Shown one piece after another: positions 1 to 10,964 of a DNA stretch of 64,000 bases (the first letter of the stretch is position 1; each line of letters starts with the position of its first letter). The stretch is from positions 821,686 to 885,685 of the forward strand of contig NW_012236525.1 of the NCBI RefSeq assembly GCF_000787575.1, read 5' to 3'. The notes beneath the pieces are model-generated. The model ran no database searches. It was not told the origin of the DNA and was given only the letters and a program-made list of their open reading frames with translations. Position numbers and translations under genes: made by a program. The stretch comes from Acytostelium subglobosum LB1 (taxonomy: Eukaryota; Evosea; Eumycetozoa; Acytosteliales; Acytosteliaceae).

Positions 1-386
1 TCCTTTGTCTGCTGTCGCTGGAAGTGATACTGTATCTTCTTCTTTATCAAGTTGATTGGGTGATCAGTCGTCAAATGTAAGTTCTTTCCCATCTTCTCCA
101 TTATTGTGTTTGGTATATTGCCTGATTCAGGTATCAGTTTAGTGTAATCTGTTGTCGTTTGAGTTGTCTGTGTTGTCTGTGTTGTCTGTGTTGTAGTTGT
201 TGTAGTTGAGTACATGTTATATGATGATGTTGATGGTGATGAGTTGTTGAATGATGTCAATGAGCTGGTTGATGACCATGATGATGGTGATTTGATTGAA
301 TGACCAAGTACAGCACTTGACAATCCCCTACTGCTAGTGTATCTTGTCGCCCTAGAGACGACATATAATGAATGTCTCAACAACAT
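1..386 (-). CDS. mpheS: Phenylalanyl-tRNA synthetase, mitochondrial (5' part, runs off the window)
   Basis: The minus strand is open from an ATG at 386 to the window edge (128 codons). The N-terminus is Arg/Ser/Leu-rich without acidic residues, as in a mitochondrial targeting peptide (starts MLLRHSLYVVSRATRY). It is followed by a Ser/Asn-rich and Thr/Gln-rich spacer (CAGACAACA-type repeat, about residues 30-85). From about residue 90 the sequence reads IPNTIMEKMGKNLH, then DHPINLIKKKIQYHF. This matches the start of the catalytic domain of mitochondrial/FARS2-type class II PheRS, where a GRNLH element precedes HHPLWLIK. The enzyme charges mitochondrial tRNA-Phe and acts as a monomer in this family. 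The catalytic core and anticodon-binding domain lie outside the window. The spacer between presequence and enzyme is longer than in the animal proteins. Confidence 0.8.
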   Translation of the reverse strand, partial: MLLRHSLYVVSRATRYTSSRGLSSAVLGHSIKSPSSWSSTSSLTSFNNSSPSTSSYNMYSTTTTTTQTTQTTQTTQTTTDYTKLIPESGNIPNTIMEKMGKNLHLTTDHPINLIKKKIQYHFQRQQTK

Positions 387-574
387 CCTTTGTATCTATC
401 TGTTGTTCGACTCGATGTGATTGATTGATTGAATGAATGATGTCAGATCAAAGTCTTAAGTTATCTGAAAAGTCCTTCGTTTTTTTTGGCCTGGGGCTGA
501 TCAGTGTCCTGGGTTGTTTGTCGGTAGATCATTGTCAACACAAATCAGAGTATCTCGCTCACCTGTTTATCAAC

Positions 575-1070
575 TTAACTATAACTATCATGCCACCCAT
601 TTATTTGGTTACCATGGTGCTTGGACTTGTGTTTCTTCTTTCGATGAGAGTCTGTGGATGTTTGGTTATCCATACCTGATTGTTGATGATTGTCTTGTTT
701 CCATGACTGCTTCTCATTCTTCTTCTTCATCCACTTTGGTCTTTCTTGATAACTATGACTATGGCCATGATGGTCAGAATTGGAACTATTCCATTTCCTC
801 TTTTTGTTGTCATCTACATCCAACTGATCATCTTCGTTATTCTTCTTCGCCGGCTTCCTTTTCTTCTTCTTCGACTTTTTGATAGCAACAATGTCATTAT
901 TGTTGTCATTGTCATCGGCATCCAAATCTATTATCTGTTGGAGTGGAGTATCTTTGTTCCTCTTTCTGTTTCTCTTCTTCTTCTTGTTCTTGTTCTTGAT
1001 ATGGATTAGTGAGTGAGAGAAGATAAGAGAGTATTAGACAAGGTATATCATCAAACATATGTGCCACCAT
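575..1070 (-). CDS. Small Lys/Asp/Asn-rich hypothetical protein
   Basis: A minus-strand open frame (575-951 and further upstream) encodes a very charged protein: Asp/Asn-rich, then KKSKKKKRKPAKK, an acidic patch, and a His/Lys/Ser-rich tail. It has no fold I recognise. The basic clusters would suit a nuclear or nucleolar protein. The frame has no ATG of its own before a stop near 1035. A consistent model starts at the ATG at 1070 and removes an intron 952-1039 (weak donor GTCTAA, acceptor AAAG), giving exons 1040-1070 and 575-951 and 135 aa. The start is therefore uncertain. The gene begins only about 45 bases after the stop of the upstream minus-strand gene, a tight tandem arrangement. Function unknown. 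Confidence 0.4.
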
Positions 1071-1114
1071 ATTTATTATTATTTGTTGCCGTTGTTGATG
1101 GATGATGATGGTGA

Positions 1115-2919
1115 TTACTGAGTGGTGGCTGCTGCTGGTGTCTCATTCAATGATAGACCCTTAATGTACTGCTCGAGCTTATCAACGTCCTGACAGTTGT
1201 CATTTTCCGTTACCCATGTACGTACAGTTTGCACGGCCTTGCTAAAGTTCTTCTTGTCCAACGATGGATGGTGCTTCTTCAACAGATCTGGGATGCCAGC
1301 TGCCGAACCTTGCTTGTTGTTGTTGTTGTTGCCTCTGTTGTTACCTCCACGTCCAGAGTCCTTTCCACCATTCACGCTCTCATAAGTGATTGGTCCAATC
1401 TCCTTGATTGTTGCATTGAGCACAAGTCCATCCTTATGAATCAATGTCTTGATAGACACGGCTGGATACTCGAATGGCTGCTTGCCAGGGGTGGATGGTG
1501 CAGCAGCAGGGATGGATGGTGTAGCTGGTGTCTCCTCGGTTGTTGTTGTTGTTGTGGTGGTAGTTGGTGCTGGGACAGGGGCTGGAACATACTCCAACAC
1601 ATGACCATGCTCAATCATCTCGATTGGTGTCCAGTTGATGATGTTGTTGCTCTCAACTGGCTTGGCACGTGGATGATGGGCAACCGTGATGTGGACCAAC
1701 TTGTTGTTGGATGGCACGCCAGACACCTTAAGAGCCAAAGCTGCACCAGAGAGACCGACGGCCACAACCTTCAATTGCGCCTGCTGTCCAACGGCATACA
1801 TCTGTGTGTACTCCTCCACCTTGTTCTTCTTATCCTCGTCGCTGAGCACCACAGTGTCATCGTCGGTGAGTCTCCAGAGTGCAGGGTTATGCGCACCCAA
1901 GTTCATTGTGGTATGGTGGCACTTGAGCTCCCAGCCCTCTGGCAACTCAAACCATGACTTGGCCAAGTGATGCGAGTCGTGATCGAGCAGGGCGCATGTG
2001 TAGCTGACCATCTTGCGCATCTTGAACTTGTCCGTGCCATTCTTGGTCACGAGACGGTTGACGAGCTCGGTCTCGAGCTCCTCGGTCAGGTATCTGGGCG
2101 GCTCGAGCACCAGCACGACCTCGCCCGACTCGACGTTGTGTGTGGTCCTGAGCTTCTCCAACAGCTTCTCAAACTTCTCGGCGTGCTTCTTCCTGTCCTC
2201 GTATATTACAACTCTGTTGACGCGTCCGCCGTACATCTCCAACAGCTCGGTGATAAACTCCTCCTTGAATTGGAAGGTCGTGTCGATTGGCTTGTCGCCC
2301 TGTCTAATTGGCTTCAATCCAATATGATTCATATTCAATGATACAGACTTTAATATTCTCTTGATAATATCTTGATACAATGCAGTTCTTCCAGTTAACA
2401 GAACTACACACGTGATGTGATTGTTTGTATGAGTGAGTGGAATAGTCCCATAGTGGACTTGACTAGCTAACGAATGCAATACATACCTGTAATGTTGTTC
2501 TTTGTGTTTGATGAGAGCAAGGCAGCATCGAGGATCTTCTTGTTGAACCAGTCGAGCTCTGGTGCCTCGGGTACGTATGGATGGTCGAGTGTGACGGTCT
2601 CTTGGAACCAACCAAGTCCACCGGGTTCGGTGACCAATGCCTTGAGCTTACCAAGCATTGTTGTATGCCACATTGCTGGATTTGGCTCTGGCGATCTGAA
2701 CAGAGTACCATCGAAATCAAAGATATTCAATGTCAACTTTGTCGACTCATCCGCATCAATCTGTCTCAAATATTGAATATTATAACTCTTCTTCACTGTT
2801 GTTGTCTTTGTTGTTGTTGGTGTAGATTCTGTTGTTGTTGATGTTGATGTTGTTGTACATGTCACCTCTTCTTGGGATGACAACACTTCAACTACTTCTG
2901 TTGTTGTTGAGGATATCAT
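1115..2919 (-). CDS. HAD-type phosphatase with 2H-like motifs (Swiss Army Knife RNA repair-like protein)
   Basis: Exons 2487-2919 and 1115-2403 join in phase 1 to give 573 aa. After a Thr-rich N-terminus, residues 66-72 read IFDFDGT, the HAD nucleophile motif (D68, D70). Residues 146-151 read LLTGRT, HAD motif II. These are the hallmarks of the fungal/protist Swiss Army Knife RNA repair-like HAD family. Further on there are two H-x-T-x motifs about 75 residues apart (HHTTM at 307-311 and HITV at 382-385), the pattern of 2H cyclic phosphodiesterases. If both are active, the protein could remove phosphate and open 2',3'-cyclic phosphate at RNA ends; this is inference. The C-terminus has a poly-Thr/Pro linker, a Gly/Asn-rich stretch and a small helical tail. 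The single intron (2404-2486) contains a near copy of the intronic hairpin described in the findings. Confidence 0.72.
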
Positions 2920-3249
2920 TTTGTTTGATTGTTTGATTGATTGATATTGATAATTTGATGTAATTGATCAATACCAAAATATATATTATATATGTAGTAG
3001 TAATAATAAAGTTGTTAATACAATGAGGAGTTGATGATGTGAATGAAATTATTAATATCCTTTGGTGCATCCCATTTATTTTCATTCTAAACAATCTAAG
3101 ATTTTTCTTCATTCGTCGATTCCTCAACGTCATTTCGATCAAACTGTGTGTGTTTGTGTTTGTGTCAATTCCAAATTTGATCAGATCCAAGGTCATCAAG
3201 TCTTTGACACACAATAATATAATGTGATATTGTATTATACTAGTATAAC
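2920..3249. promoter_or_regulatory. Divergent intergenic region
   Basis: About 330 AT-rich bases lie between the start of the HAD/2H gene (minus) and the F-box/FNIP gene (plus). They must hold both promoters. Small open frames on either strand look like chance: low complexity, and no start context or splice signals. No other feature is visible. Confidence 0.5.
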
Positions 3250-4697
3250 ATGGACTCACTACCAGTGATTGTACTTCAATATATATTTGATCAACTTAAT
3301 GAAGTTGATTCGTGTTGTTTAATATTGACTTGTAAGAGGTATTATGATAAATTACGTGTTTTATTAGCCAGAACTCCAATCAAATGTTATTGTGATGATG
3401 ATCATCACTTTGACCCAAACTTCAACAATCTAACAATCTTTCATAGATGTAATCCTAAATGTAACTAGTTTGTCCTTTAACTAATCCTTAACCTTCGACC
3501 CTTGCCCTTACCCTAACCCTAACCCTTACCCTTACCCTCGCCCTAGATGGTGTATATTTATTAAGATATCATATGGCTGACCTACCTATTGTATTGGAGA
3601 CGAAAGGAAATGATAATGTTAATGTGACAGAGGCATCATTTGATCAAACAACAACAGATATTAGTATAAGGAACACTATTATCACATTGCCATCACATGT
3701 CAGAAGTATTGTCAATCTACCAGTGTTACCTGTTGGTGACAAGAGTGTACATTTATCATTACCAGAAAGTATCACGAGTATTGTGATGTGTGACAGATTC
3801 AACCAATGTCTTAAACCTGGCTCGATACCTCCTACTGTCACCTCATTCACTCTAGGACTCAATTATAATCAATCGATTGAACTTGGTGTCCTACCCTCAT
3901 CCATGACCAAGTTAAAGTTTGTCTCGGGATCCGAGTACAACAAACCATTCATCACTGGGGCATTGCCGTCATCACTCAGATCACTCAAACTTGGACGAGC
4001 GTTCAACCAGGGGATCATGGCTGGTGTGCTCCCCGAGTCATTGATCAAACTGGTGTTTGGTATTGACTTCAACGAGATACTTATTCCAGGTGTGCTACCA
4101 AGGAAACTACAATCATTGAACTTGGGATATTATTACAATCATCCATGGTCGAAGGATGTATTGCCACATTCGCTCACGTCATTGGTGCTCAGTGAGGAGT
4201 ACACGCATAAACTCTTTCCAACAATACTGCCACCATCACTCACACATCTATCGTTTGGACCATACTTTGATCATCCATTGATCAATAGTGATATGTTGCC
4301 ATCATCACTCACACATCTATCATTTCGAACAAACTATAACAACTTGGTAACACAGGATACAACAACGATGTTCCAAAGTGTGTCATTGGAACTGGCACAT
4401 CCACCAATGATCAAATATGTTTCGGTCAGACATTATCATAGTTTTCCACAAAACTCAGAGTTTGGTGGACATCTACATACATTGATCCTGGACAGTTTGG
4501 TTCATTATTATGATTGGGATTGTACTATTCACAAATATCTCAAAACAGACATACCAAATATGGTATATCATAACTCACCCATCAAGATCAGACAATTGGA
4601 CACATCATACTTCTTGTTAATCAATCGTCGATCAAGAGTCCTCATCGTTACAAGAGATCAACTACTTATCAAGGGAGCCAAAATACTCTATTATTGA
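3250..4697 (+). CDS. F-box and FNIP-repeat protein
   Basis: Exons 3250-3460 and 3547-4697 join in phase 1 (KYGVYLLRYH across the junction) to give 453 aa. Residues 1-45 are F-box-like (LPVIVLQYIFDQL, then CCLILTCKRYYDKL). The middle (about 140-300) has at least seven FNIP repeats of the form FNxxLxxGxLPxSLxxLxLG, a leucine-rich-repeat-like unit expanded in dictyostelids. F-box proteins of this kind are thought to select targets for SCF ubiquitin ligases; the target is unknown. The intron (3461-3546) is largely a CCCTAA/CCCTTA/CCCTCG array. Without that splice the two parts would look like separate genes, but the frame, the phase and the common F-box + FNIP pairing in dictyostelids favour one gene. 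Confidence 0.8.
3480..3546 (+). repeat. Telomere-like CCCTAA/CCCTTA array inside an intron
   Basis: Most of the intron of the F-box/FNIP gene consists of hexamer-like units CCCTTR/CCCTAA/CCCTCG, ending directly at the acceptor CCCTAG. A similar array fills an intron at 39183-39410. Confidence 0.8.
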
Positions 4698-5101
4698 TTT
4701 ATTATTATTAAATGAACTTCATGCTTCATGTGGACATGCAAAGGTCTCAACGACGAGACCCTGGTATATGGGCCCCCATTATTGGACCCGAGATTATCAT
4801 GCAAATGGGGTGAATCTGGACCAAAAACAGATATTTGCTGCATGAATGCTTGTGGCAATGAACATTCCGAATGAATCAACACTGGGTTGGATGGTGTGGG
4901 GTGAATGGTATTAGTATCGTATGGTATGGTGCAAATGAGGTTGTTTTGTTGATGTCGAAGCAGTGCTGGAACAATGAATCTTTAAATGCATGAACAGTAC
5001 ATGTAAGTTGGTAGGTCATAAGTGTTATCACTCAGCCTTTCTATCAAGCAAAGATAATAATAATAATAAGTAGTTATACATGAATACACAATATACTTGA
5101 A
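4698..5101. other. Intergenic region with a small inverted repeat
   Basis: This stretch holds the 3' flank of the FNIP gene and the promoter of the sulfotransferase gene. At 4743-4760 there is a perfect 6-bp inverted repeat (GGTCTC, 6-nt loop, GAGACC), followed by GGGCCCCC-containing sequence that is more GC-rich than its surroundings. No open frame looks genuine. Confidence 0.4.
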
Positions 5102-6874
5102 ATGAATAATCAATTAAGGAGGAGACCGAACAATGTTGTTTGGTTCATTATGTTGATTGCAATATCATCTATTGTATTATTGTTAACTTCCAATCAAAGA
5201 GGTGTTGAGACGAATGCTAGTACCAGTACATCAACAGCAACAACAACATCAATACATATTATTAGTACTCCACAACAAGATCAAGAACAACAAGACAAAA
5301 TAATATCCAGCAGTAGTACAAGTAGCACCAACAATAATAATAATAATAATAATAATAATAAGGAATATGATATAGAGGGTGATGATCAAGATGACTTGTA
5401 CTTTGGAGGTGCAGGTATAGATGGTGATCAGAACAAAAAACAGGATATGGATGAAGAAGATGAGGAAACTGGATTAGATGGTGGTCAACAATATGATACT
5501 CCAAACGATATCCAACCGCCAACTACACAACCTGGTGATGGTTCCAAGAAAGTGGATGAGCAAGAGGTGGAAGAAGAGAGTGACCAAGTTGGAATGGACA
5601 ATGTGGAGGATGACGAGTCCAAACAGCAGCAAGATGCTAAACAAGGTGCACCTGTATATATGGACCAGGACCAGGATGAGGATGATGGTACGGCTCAATC
5701 ACTTGACAAAGAAGATGACTCGGCCAAGTCCAGGGAGGAGAGCTCAATTGAAAAGTTGAAACAAAGGTTGGCAAGAGACAAGATAAATAGAGAGGAGGAG
5801 TCAGAGTTGTATAAAAAGGTTGTGAAGCAATTTAGACAAGAGAGGATTATTGTGGAGAATCTATCATTGGCCAAGGACTCGTGGAAGACTGATTATGGAT
5901 ATGCTGCTACACCTTGGCATCCTGGCTACGTCCCACCCCACCCATCAAAGTGGGACAACCTATTCCTCAACAACACGTGGAAGAGCGATCCCCGTAGCAA
6001 TCCATTCCTGTTGCCCAAGCCACACATCTTTATACATATTCCCAAGACTGGCGGCACATCACTCATCGAGATATTCCGCATGAATGAGGACCCTGATCGC
6101 TTCTTCCACATCGATGGACATCCTGCAGTGCGCGACCTGGACACAGTCAAGCGATCAGATACGATATTTGGTCATATTCATTATGGACTACATCATTACT
6201 TCCATGAGATGGACCCTGATAGGATACCAGACAACGCATTTGGTTTAAACAAGTACTCATATATGACGATGTTCCGTGAGCCAGTCGATCGTATCATCTC
6301 ACACTACTTCTACCTACGAGACAATGTCCAACATCCACTTCATTCCATCGCCAACGCCTTCAACATCACCGATTGGGTAAAACGAACACCCATCGCTGAC
6401 AACGAACAAACTCGTCGTATCCTTGGACTCAGCCGCACCGATTCATTCGACGAAGAGTCACTCGAGATCGTCCTTCATCACATGAAATAGTAAGTCAATC
6501 ACTCGCTGGAATCATTCAAATCAATCAATCACTAACTCGATCAATCAATCAAATATAGTGCCATCAAGTTTGTTGGATTGACTGAACGATTTGAAGAGTC
6601 GATGGTATTGATGTCCCATTACACTGGATTCAAGGATATTAAGTATGTGAGGGAGAACATTGGTGTCCAACGTAATAAGGTTGTTGTGGAGGAGTGGGTA
6701 CGCGAGTACATCCGCCAAAAGAACTGGATGGATATGATCATCTATCAAAAGGCCAAAGAGATCTTTGAGAAACAAGTAGAGACCATCGGCTACGATTACA
6801 TCCAAGCAGAACTAGCTCATTTCCGGAAGACCAATAACTTGGATACCACCACCTCAACCTCGTCCAACAAGTGA
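5102..6874 (+). CDS. Type II membrane sulfotransferase (Sulfotransfer_2-like)
   Basis: Exons 5102-6489 and 6559-6874 join in phase 2 to give 567 aa. A short basic N-terminus is followed by one membrane segment (about residues 13-33), as in Golgi type II glycosyl- and sulfotransferases. A long low-complexity stem follows (poly-Asn, acidic, Gln-rich, to about residue 250). The catalytic domain starts near residue 260. IHIPKTGGTS (P314, K315, G317, G318) is the 5'-phosphosulfate-binding loop for PAPS. MFREPVDRIISHYFYLRD is the 3'-phosphate-binding element typical of heparan-sulfate/uronyl-type sulfotransferases. The likely role is transfer of sulfate to a glycan in the secretory pathway; the acceptor cannot be read from sequence. 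Its 3' end faces the convergent hexosaminidase gene only about 100 bases away. Confidence 0.82.
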
Positions 6875-6944
6875 TTGATAGATTGAGTGGCCGAGGCTGT
6901 GTCGACACGCCAAAGATGTGTATCATGTTAATGTAATGTAAACC

Positions 6945-6950
6945 AATAAA
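6945..6950 (+). terminator. Poly(A) signal of the sulfotransferase gene
   Basis: AATAAA lies about 70 bases after the stop codon, just before the convergent hexosaminidase gene's stop at 6976. Confidence 0.5.
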
Positions 6951-6975
6951 CGACCCTAGGGAGGAGTATTTATAT

Positions 6976-8668
6976 TTAGTTGGCTCTGAGGATGGACAAG
7001 ACCTCCTCTCTGGACAAGACAGAGCGTGGAGTCTCGAGGTAGTCGGCAACGTCGTCTGGCATAAGACAGAAGTCGGGGAAGAGTGGACCAGAGGCGATGC
7101 CACGCTGGGAAATGCGGCAAGAGAGGGCACCAATACGGGTGAGAGCGGACTGGACGTCGGTGAGGCTCTCGTCTGACCAGAGACGCTCAGAGATACCGAG
7201 AGCACGGGGGAAGACACGAACATCGACGGCGAACTGATCGGCTTGCTCGCCCCAGATGCAGCCCTCACCTCCAATGACGAGGTGGCCGTTGGAGCTGATG
7301 CCGGCCAGAGGGTCGGCACCGTAGAAGTCCTGCCAGGTGTCCTGCCACTCGTAGTGAGTCTGGCCAGAGACGGGGATCTGGTCGTTGAGGTAGTAGTCAA
7401 AGGAGGCGATGGCGCGGTAGCCGTCGTTGACGATTGATTGCATCAGCGAGGTGCTGTCCCAGACGTGCACGACGGTGTCCTTGGCGAGGGCGACTCCGTT
7501 GCTGTACGGGTCGTTCCAGACGACCTTGGTGCGGTTGAGCGACTGCAACACGGTGGTGAAGTAGTCCTCAAAGTACTGCTCGGTCTGGACGGTGGAGAAG
7601 CCCTTCTGGGCCATCCATGCCTTGACGGCGGGGTCCTCATTCCAGCAGTCGAGTGCAAGCTCGTCACCTCCGGTGTGGAAGAATGAGTCGACAAACAATG
7701 AGGACATCTCGGTGAACACCGACTTGACGACGTCCAAAGCATTGTCCGAAGCTGGCGACATTGGAACCTGATCCATCCAGTTGTAGTAGCTTGGGCAGTT
7801 GGTGAACATATCTGGTGCACCATATCTCCAGCTGTATGAGTGAGCGGGGACTATATGTTTGTGTGATTAGTGGATTGATGAATGATTGATTGATTGAGTG
7901 ATGATTGAGTGAGCGAGTGATCATACCATCAAACTCTGGGACGACACGGACTCCGTAGGACTTGCCATGGGCAACGATGGCCTGGATGTCAGCGGTTGAC
8001 CAGACTGCAACTGAGTTGTATGGGTTGGTGACGTTGGAGTTTGGTACCTCAGCGCCGAACGACTCGGTGTCGGTGACGTGCCAATGGAGGGTGTTGAACT
8101 TGCTGTAAGACAATCCCTCGATCAAGTGCATGATGTAGCTGGCGGGCTGGAAGTGACGGCCAGTGTCGATCATGATTCCTCTCCATGGGAAACGGGGATA
8201 GTCGTTGATGACGATGGGGAGGAAGGGGATGCTGTAGCTGTTGGACGACTGGGTGTAGGCGATCAGCTGGGAGAAGGTCTCGAGACCGCGCATGGCACCG
8301 TAGATGGTGTCGGCGGTGATGGTGTACGATGAGGTGGTGGCCGAGATGGTGTAGTTCTCGCTGACGCCAAAGTCAAGGGTCTCGGAGGCCGAGGCAACCT
8401 TGATGTTGAGGGTGGCGGCTGGGGCCGAGCTGGCGGCGCCGTTGCCAAAGGGGAAGAAAAGGGAGGAGTAGCGCTGGATGGCGCCGGCCAGGATGCTGGA
8501 CGAGGAGCTGGTAGTGATCTTGAACTTCTGTGGGTTGAGCAATCCTGTTGTTGAGCCGAATGTAACTGATCGGGGATAAGGTGTGATCAGGGGGCCTGCC
8601 ACCTGGCTCTGAGCCTCGATGGCTGCCAACACTGCAACAAGTACAAACAATGTCGCGAGTAACTTCAT
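6976..8668 (-). CDS. Secreted/lysosomal beta-N-acetylhexosaminidase (GH20), copy 1
   Basis: Exons 7927-8668 and 6976-7850 join in phase 1 to give 538 aa. Residues 1-19 are a clear signal peptide (MKLLATLFVLVAVLAAIEA). An N-terminal GH20b-like domain is followed by the catalytic barrel. Markers are WRGIMIDTGRHF, LHWHVTDTESF, VVPEFDVPAHSYSW across the splice, the catalytic pair D310-E311 in FFHTGGDE, GGEGCIWGEQAD and RLWSDE near the end. The enzyme removes terminal N-acetylglucosamine or N-acetylgalactosamine; in dictyostelids such enzymes are lysosomal and secreted. It forms a head-to-head pair with copy 2 (9061) across 392 bases. A third GH20 gene lies at 52.8 kb. Confidence 0.93.
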
Positions 8669-9060
8669 TGTATCTGTCTGTCTGTCTGTATATCTGTGTT
8701 TAGTTTATGTTTGATGTTTGATTGGACCTGTTGTTGAGTTGTTTGTGCGTAAAGGAAATTGAAGGTCTCCGCCGAAACCAGCACTGGTCCCCACACAAGG
8801 CAAGGATCATGATTATGAGTGCAAATTTGATAAAAATTCAAAAAAGAAATATCTTTGGCCCCAATGAAGACCCGACCCCCTTTTTCGAATATTTGAAATA
8901 TCCTAAACCAGGATAGAGGTGTGATGAGTGATGGTGTGATTCGTCGAGCTCATACAAAGGTCCACAAGATTGATCAACATGTCTTCATCTTAACTCATAT
9001 CTCTCTCACCTTCACTCATTCAATCATTCAATCATTCAATCAATCAAACAGATACACACA
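8669..9060. promoter_or_regulatory. Shared divergent promoter of two hexosaminidase genes
   Basis: These 392 bases separate the two divergent GH20 start codons. The centre (about 8840-8890) is AT-rich with a run of T after CCC. Near both start codons are short repeats (TCTG on one side, TCAATCATTCAA on the other). No specific factor site is recognised. Confidence 0.5.
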
Positions 9061-10864
9061 ATGAGACAAACATTTGTGATTGTTTTTGCATTGTTGGTTG
9101 GTGTGACCTTGGCCCAAGGACCTGGGTCTGGACCTTTTGTCCTACCCCAACCTGTATCCTTGACATGGGGCTCACAGGTAGTGCCAATAAGCGATGCCAG
9201 TACATTTATTATTCAATCAAATGTTAACTCTGTCACTTTGAACGTGGCCACCAAGAGATATTCAACACTATTCTTCCCATTTGGCAATGGTACATCTACA
9301 AGTGGAGCACCAACTCAATCATTATCCATCCAAGTTCAATCAAGTAATGAGGATTTGGCACTAGGTGTTGATGAATCATACAAGATTGCAGTTGACTCTG
9401 CATCATCCTTGACCATCACTGCCAATACAATCTATGGTGCCATGCGTGGATTGGAAACATTCTCCCAACTCCTCACCTACAACCCCAAATCCAACTCCTA
9501 CAGCATCCCATTCGCTCCAATCTCCATCTCAGACTCTCCTCGCTTCCAATGGCGTGGATTCATGATTGACACTGGTATGTATATTCCTGGAACCATTCCA
9601 ATCACTCAATCGATCAATCAATCAAATCCCATATCAATCCTGGAATCATTCCAATCACTCAATCACATACTCACTTGTCATCTTGGTATCATTCCATAAA
9701 CTAACATGACCCTGATACTCACATGATCAATCAATCAAATATTTAGCCCGACACTATGAACCAGTTAACTTCATATTGCATATTATTGATGCACTTGGAT
9801 ATAATAAGTTCAATGTGTTGCATTGGCATATGGTTGATGCAGAGTCGTTCCCAGTCGTGTCAACAACATATCCTGAATTGTCAGCAAAGGGTGCATTCAA
9901 TCCATTGGCAATCTACACTCATGATGACATTGAGGAGGTGGTGGCCTATGCCAAGACCTACGGTATTCGCGTGATCCCCGAGTTTGACATCCCAGGCCAT
10001 GCCTACGGCTGGGGTTTTGGATATCCCCAACTCCTAGCTCAATGCCCCGGCTATGCCTACAACATCAACAACATTGCCCTCAACATCGCCGAGCCCTTCA
10101 CATACCAGGTGATCACTGGCTTGTTCACCGAGATGGCGGCACTGTTCCCCGATCAGTACTTCCACACTGGTGGCGACGAAGTGATCTTTGGCTGCTGGCT
10201 GCAGGACCCATCGATCGTGTCCTGGATGAACAAGATGGGCTTTGACTCCGTGCATGCCGAGACCTACTTTGAGAACCAGCTCACCTACATTCTGGACGGA
10301 CTCAATCGTACCAAGATCGTTTGGAATGATCCCTTCCAGAATGGTGTCACTCTGGCACCAGGCACAGTCGTTCAGATTTGGAACAGTGCAGACATTACTC
10401 AACAGGTGGTGGACGCAGGCTTCAAGGCCATCGCATCATACGCATGGTACTTTGACAAGCAACAACCAATGGGCGTGTCGACAGGAGAGTTTGAGAACAC
10501 TTGGGAGGTGTTCTACACGAGTGATCCAGCAAGCGGGGTAACATCCAATGTGGATAGTGTGATTGGAGGCGAGGCGACAATGTGGAGCGAGCAAGTCGAT
10601 CAGATGAGCTGGGACACGAGAGTGTTCCCAAGAGCACTGGCTGTTGCCGAGCGTCTTTGGTCTGCTGCATACATCAACGATACCAACTCTGCTCTGCCAA
10701 GGCTTGAGCAACAATCATGCAACATTGCAAGACGTGGTGTCAACTCTGGACCACTTGAGCCAGACTTCTGTCTCATCCAGACCTACCTTGGCATGAGCCG
10801 ACCCAACCGTCTCCGTCCAATCATCAAGTTGGATCGCGACACAATCAAGTCCATTCTCAGTTAA
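9061..10864 (+). CDS. Secreted/lysosomal beta-N-acetylhexosaminidase (GH20), copy 2
   Basis: Exons 9061-9574 and 9747-10864 join in phase 1 to give 543 aa. The signal peptide is MRQTFVIVFALLVGVTLAQG. The barrel shows WRGFMIDTARHYEPV across the splice, LHWHMVDAESF, VIPEFDIPGHAYGWGFG, the catalytic D315-E316 in YFHTGGDE, GGEATMWSEQVD and AERLWS. It is complete and looks active. The layout matches copy 1, but the protein is clearly diverged, so the head-to-head pair is an old duplication. Its 172-base intron carries three copies of the intronic hairpin motif, two strict and one degenerate. Confidence 0.93.
9588..9696 (+). repeat. Tandem intronic hairpin modules
   Basis: Copies of TGGAA-NNN-TTCCA stand at 9588-9600, 9641-9653 and (one mismatch) 9684-9696. 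The first two are each preceded by CC and followed by ATCACTCAATC, so a module of about 50 bases is duplicated inside the intron. Confidence 0.8.
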
Positions 10865-10964
10865 ATACATTAATGGTTAGTGGAAGAATATTATAATGCG
10901 AGGGTTGTAGATTACAAGGCCATGTTGCCAATGTTTATTGTTTAGATGAACGAATGATCGTTAC

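Noticed and set aside
10034-10402. Antisense frames inside the hexosaminidase, endonuclease V and TIG genes
   Set aside because: They mirror strongly supported coding exons and match no family of their own.
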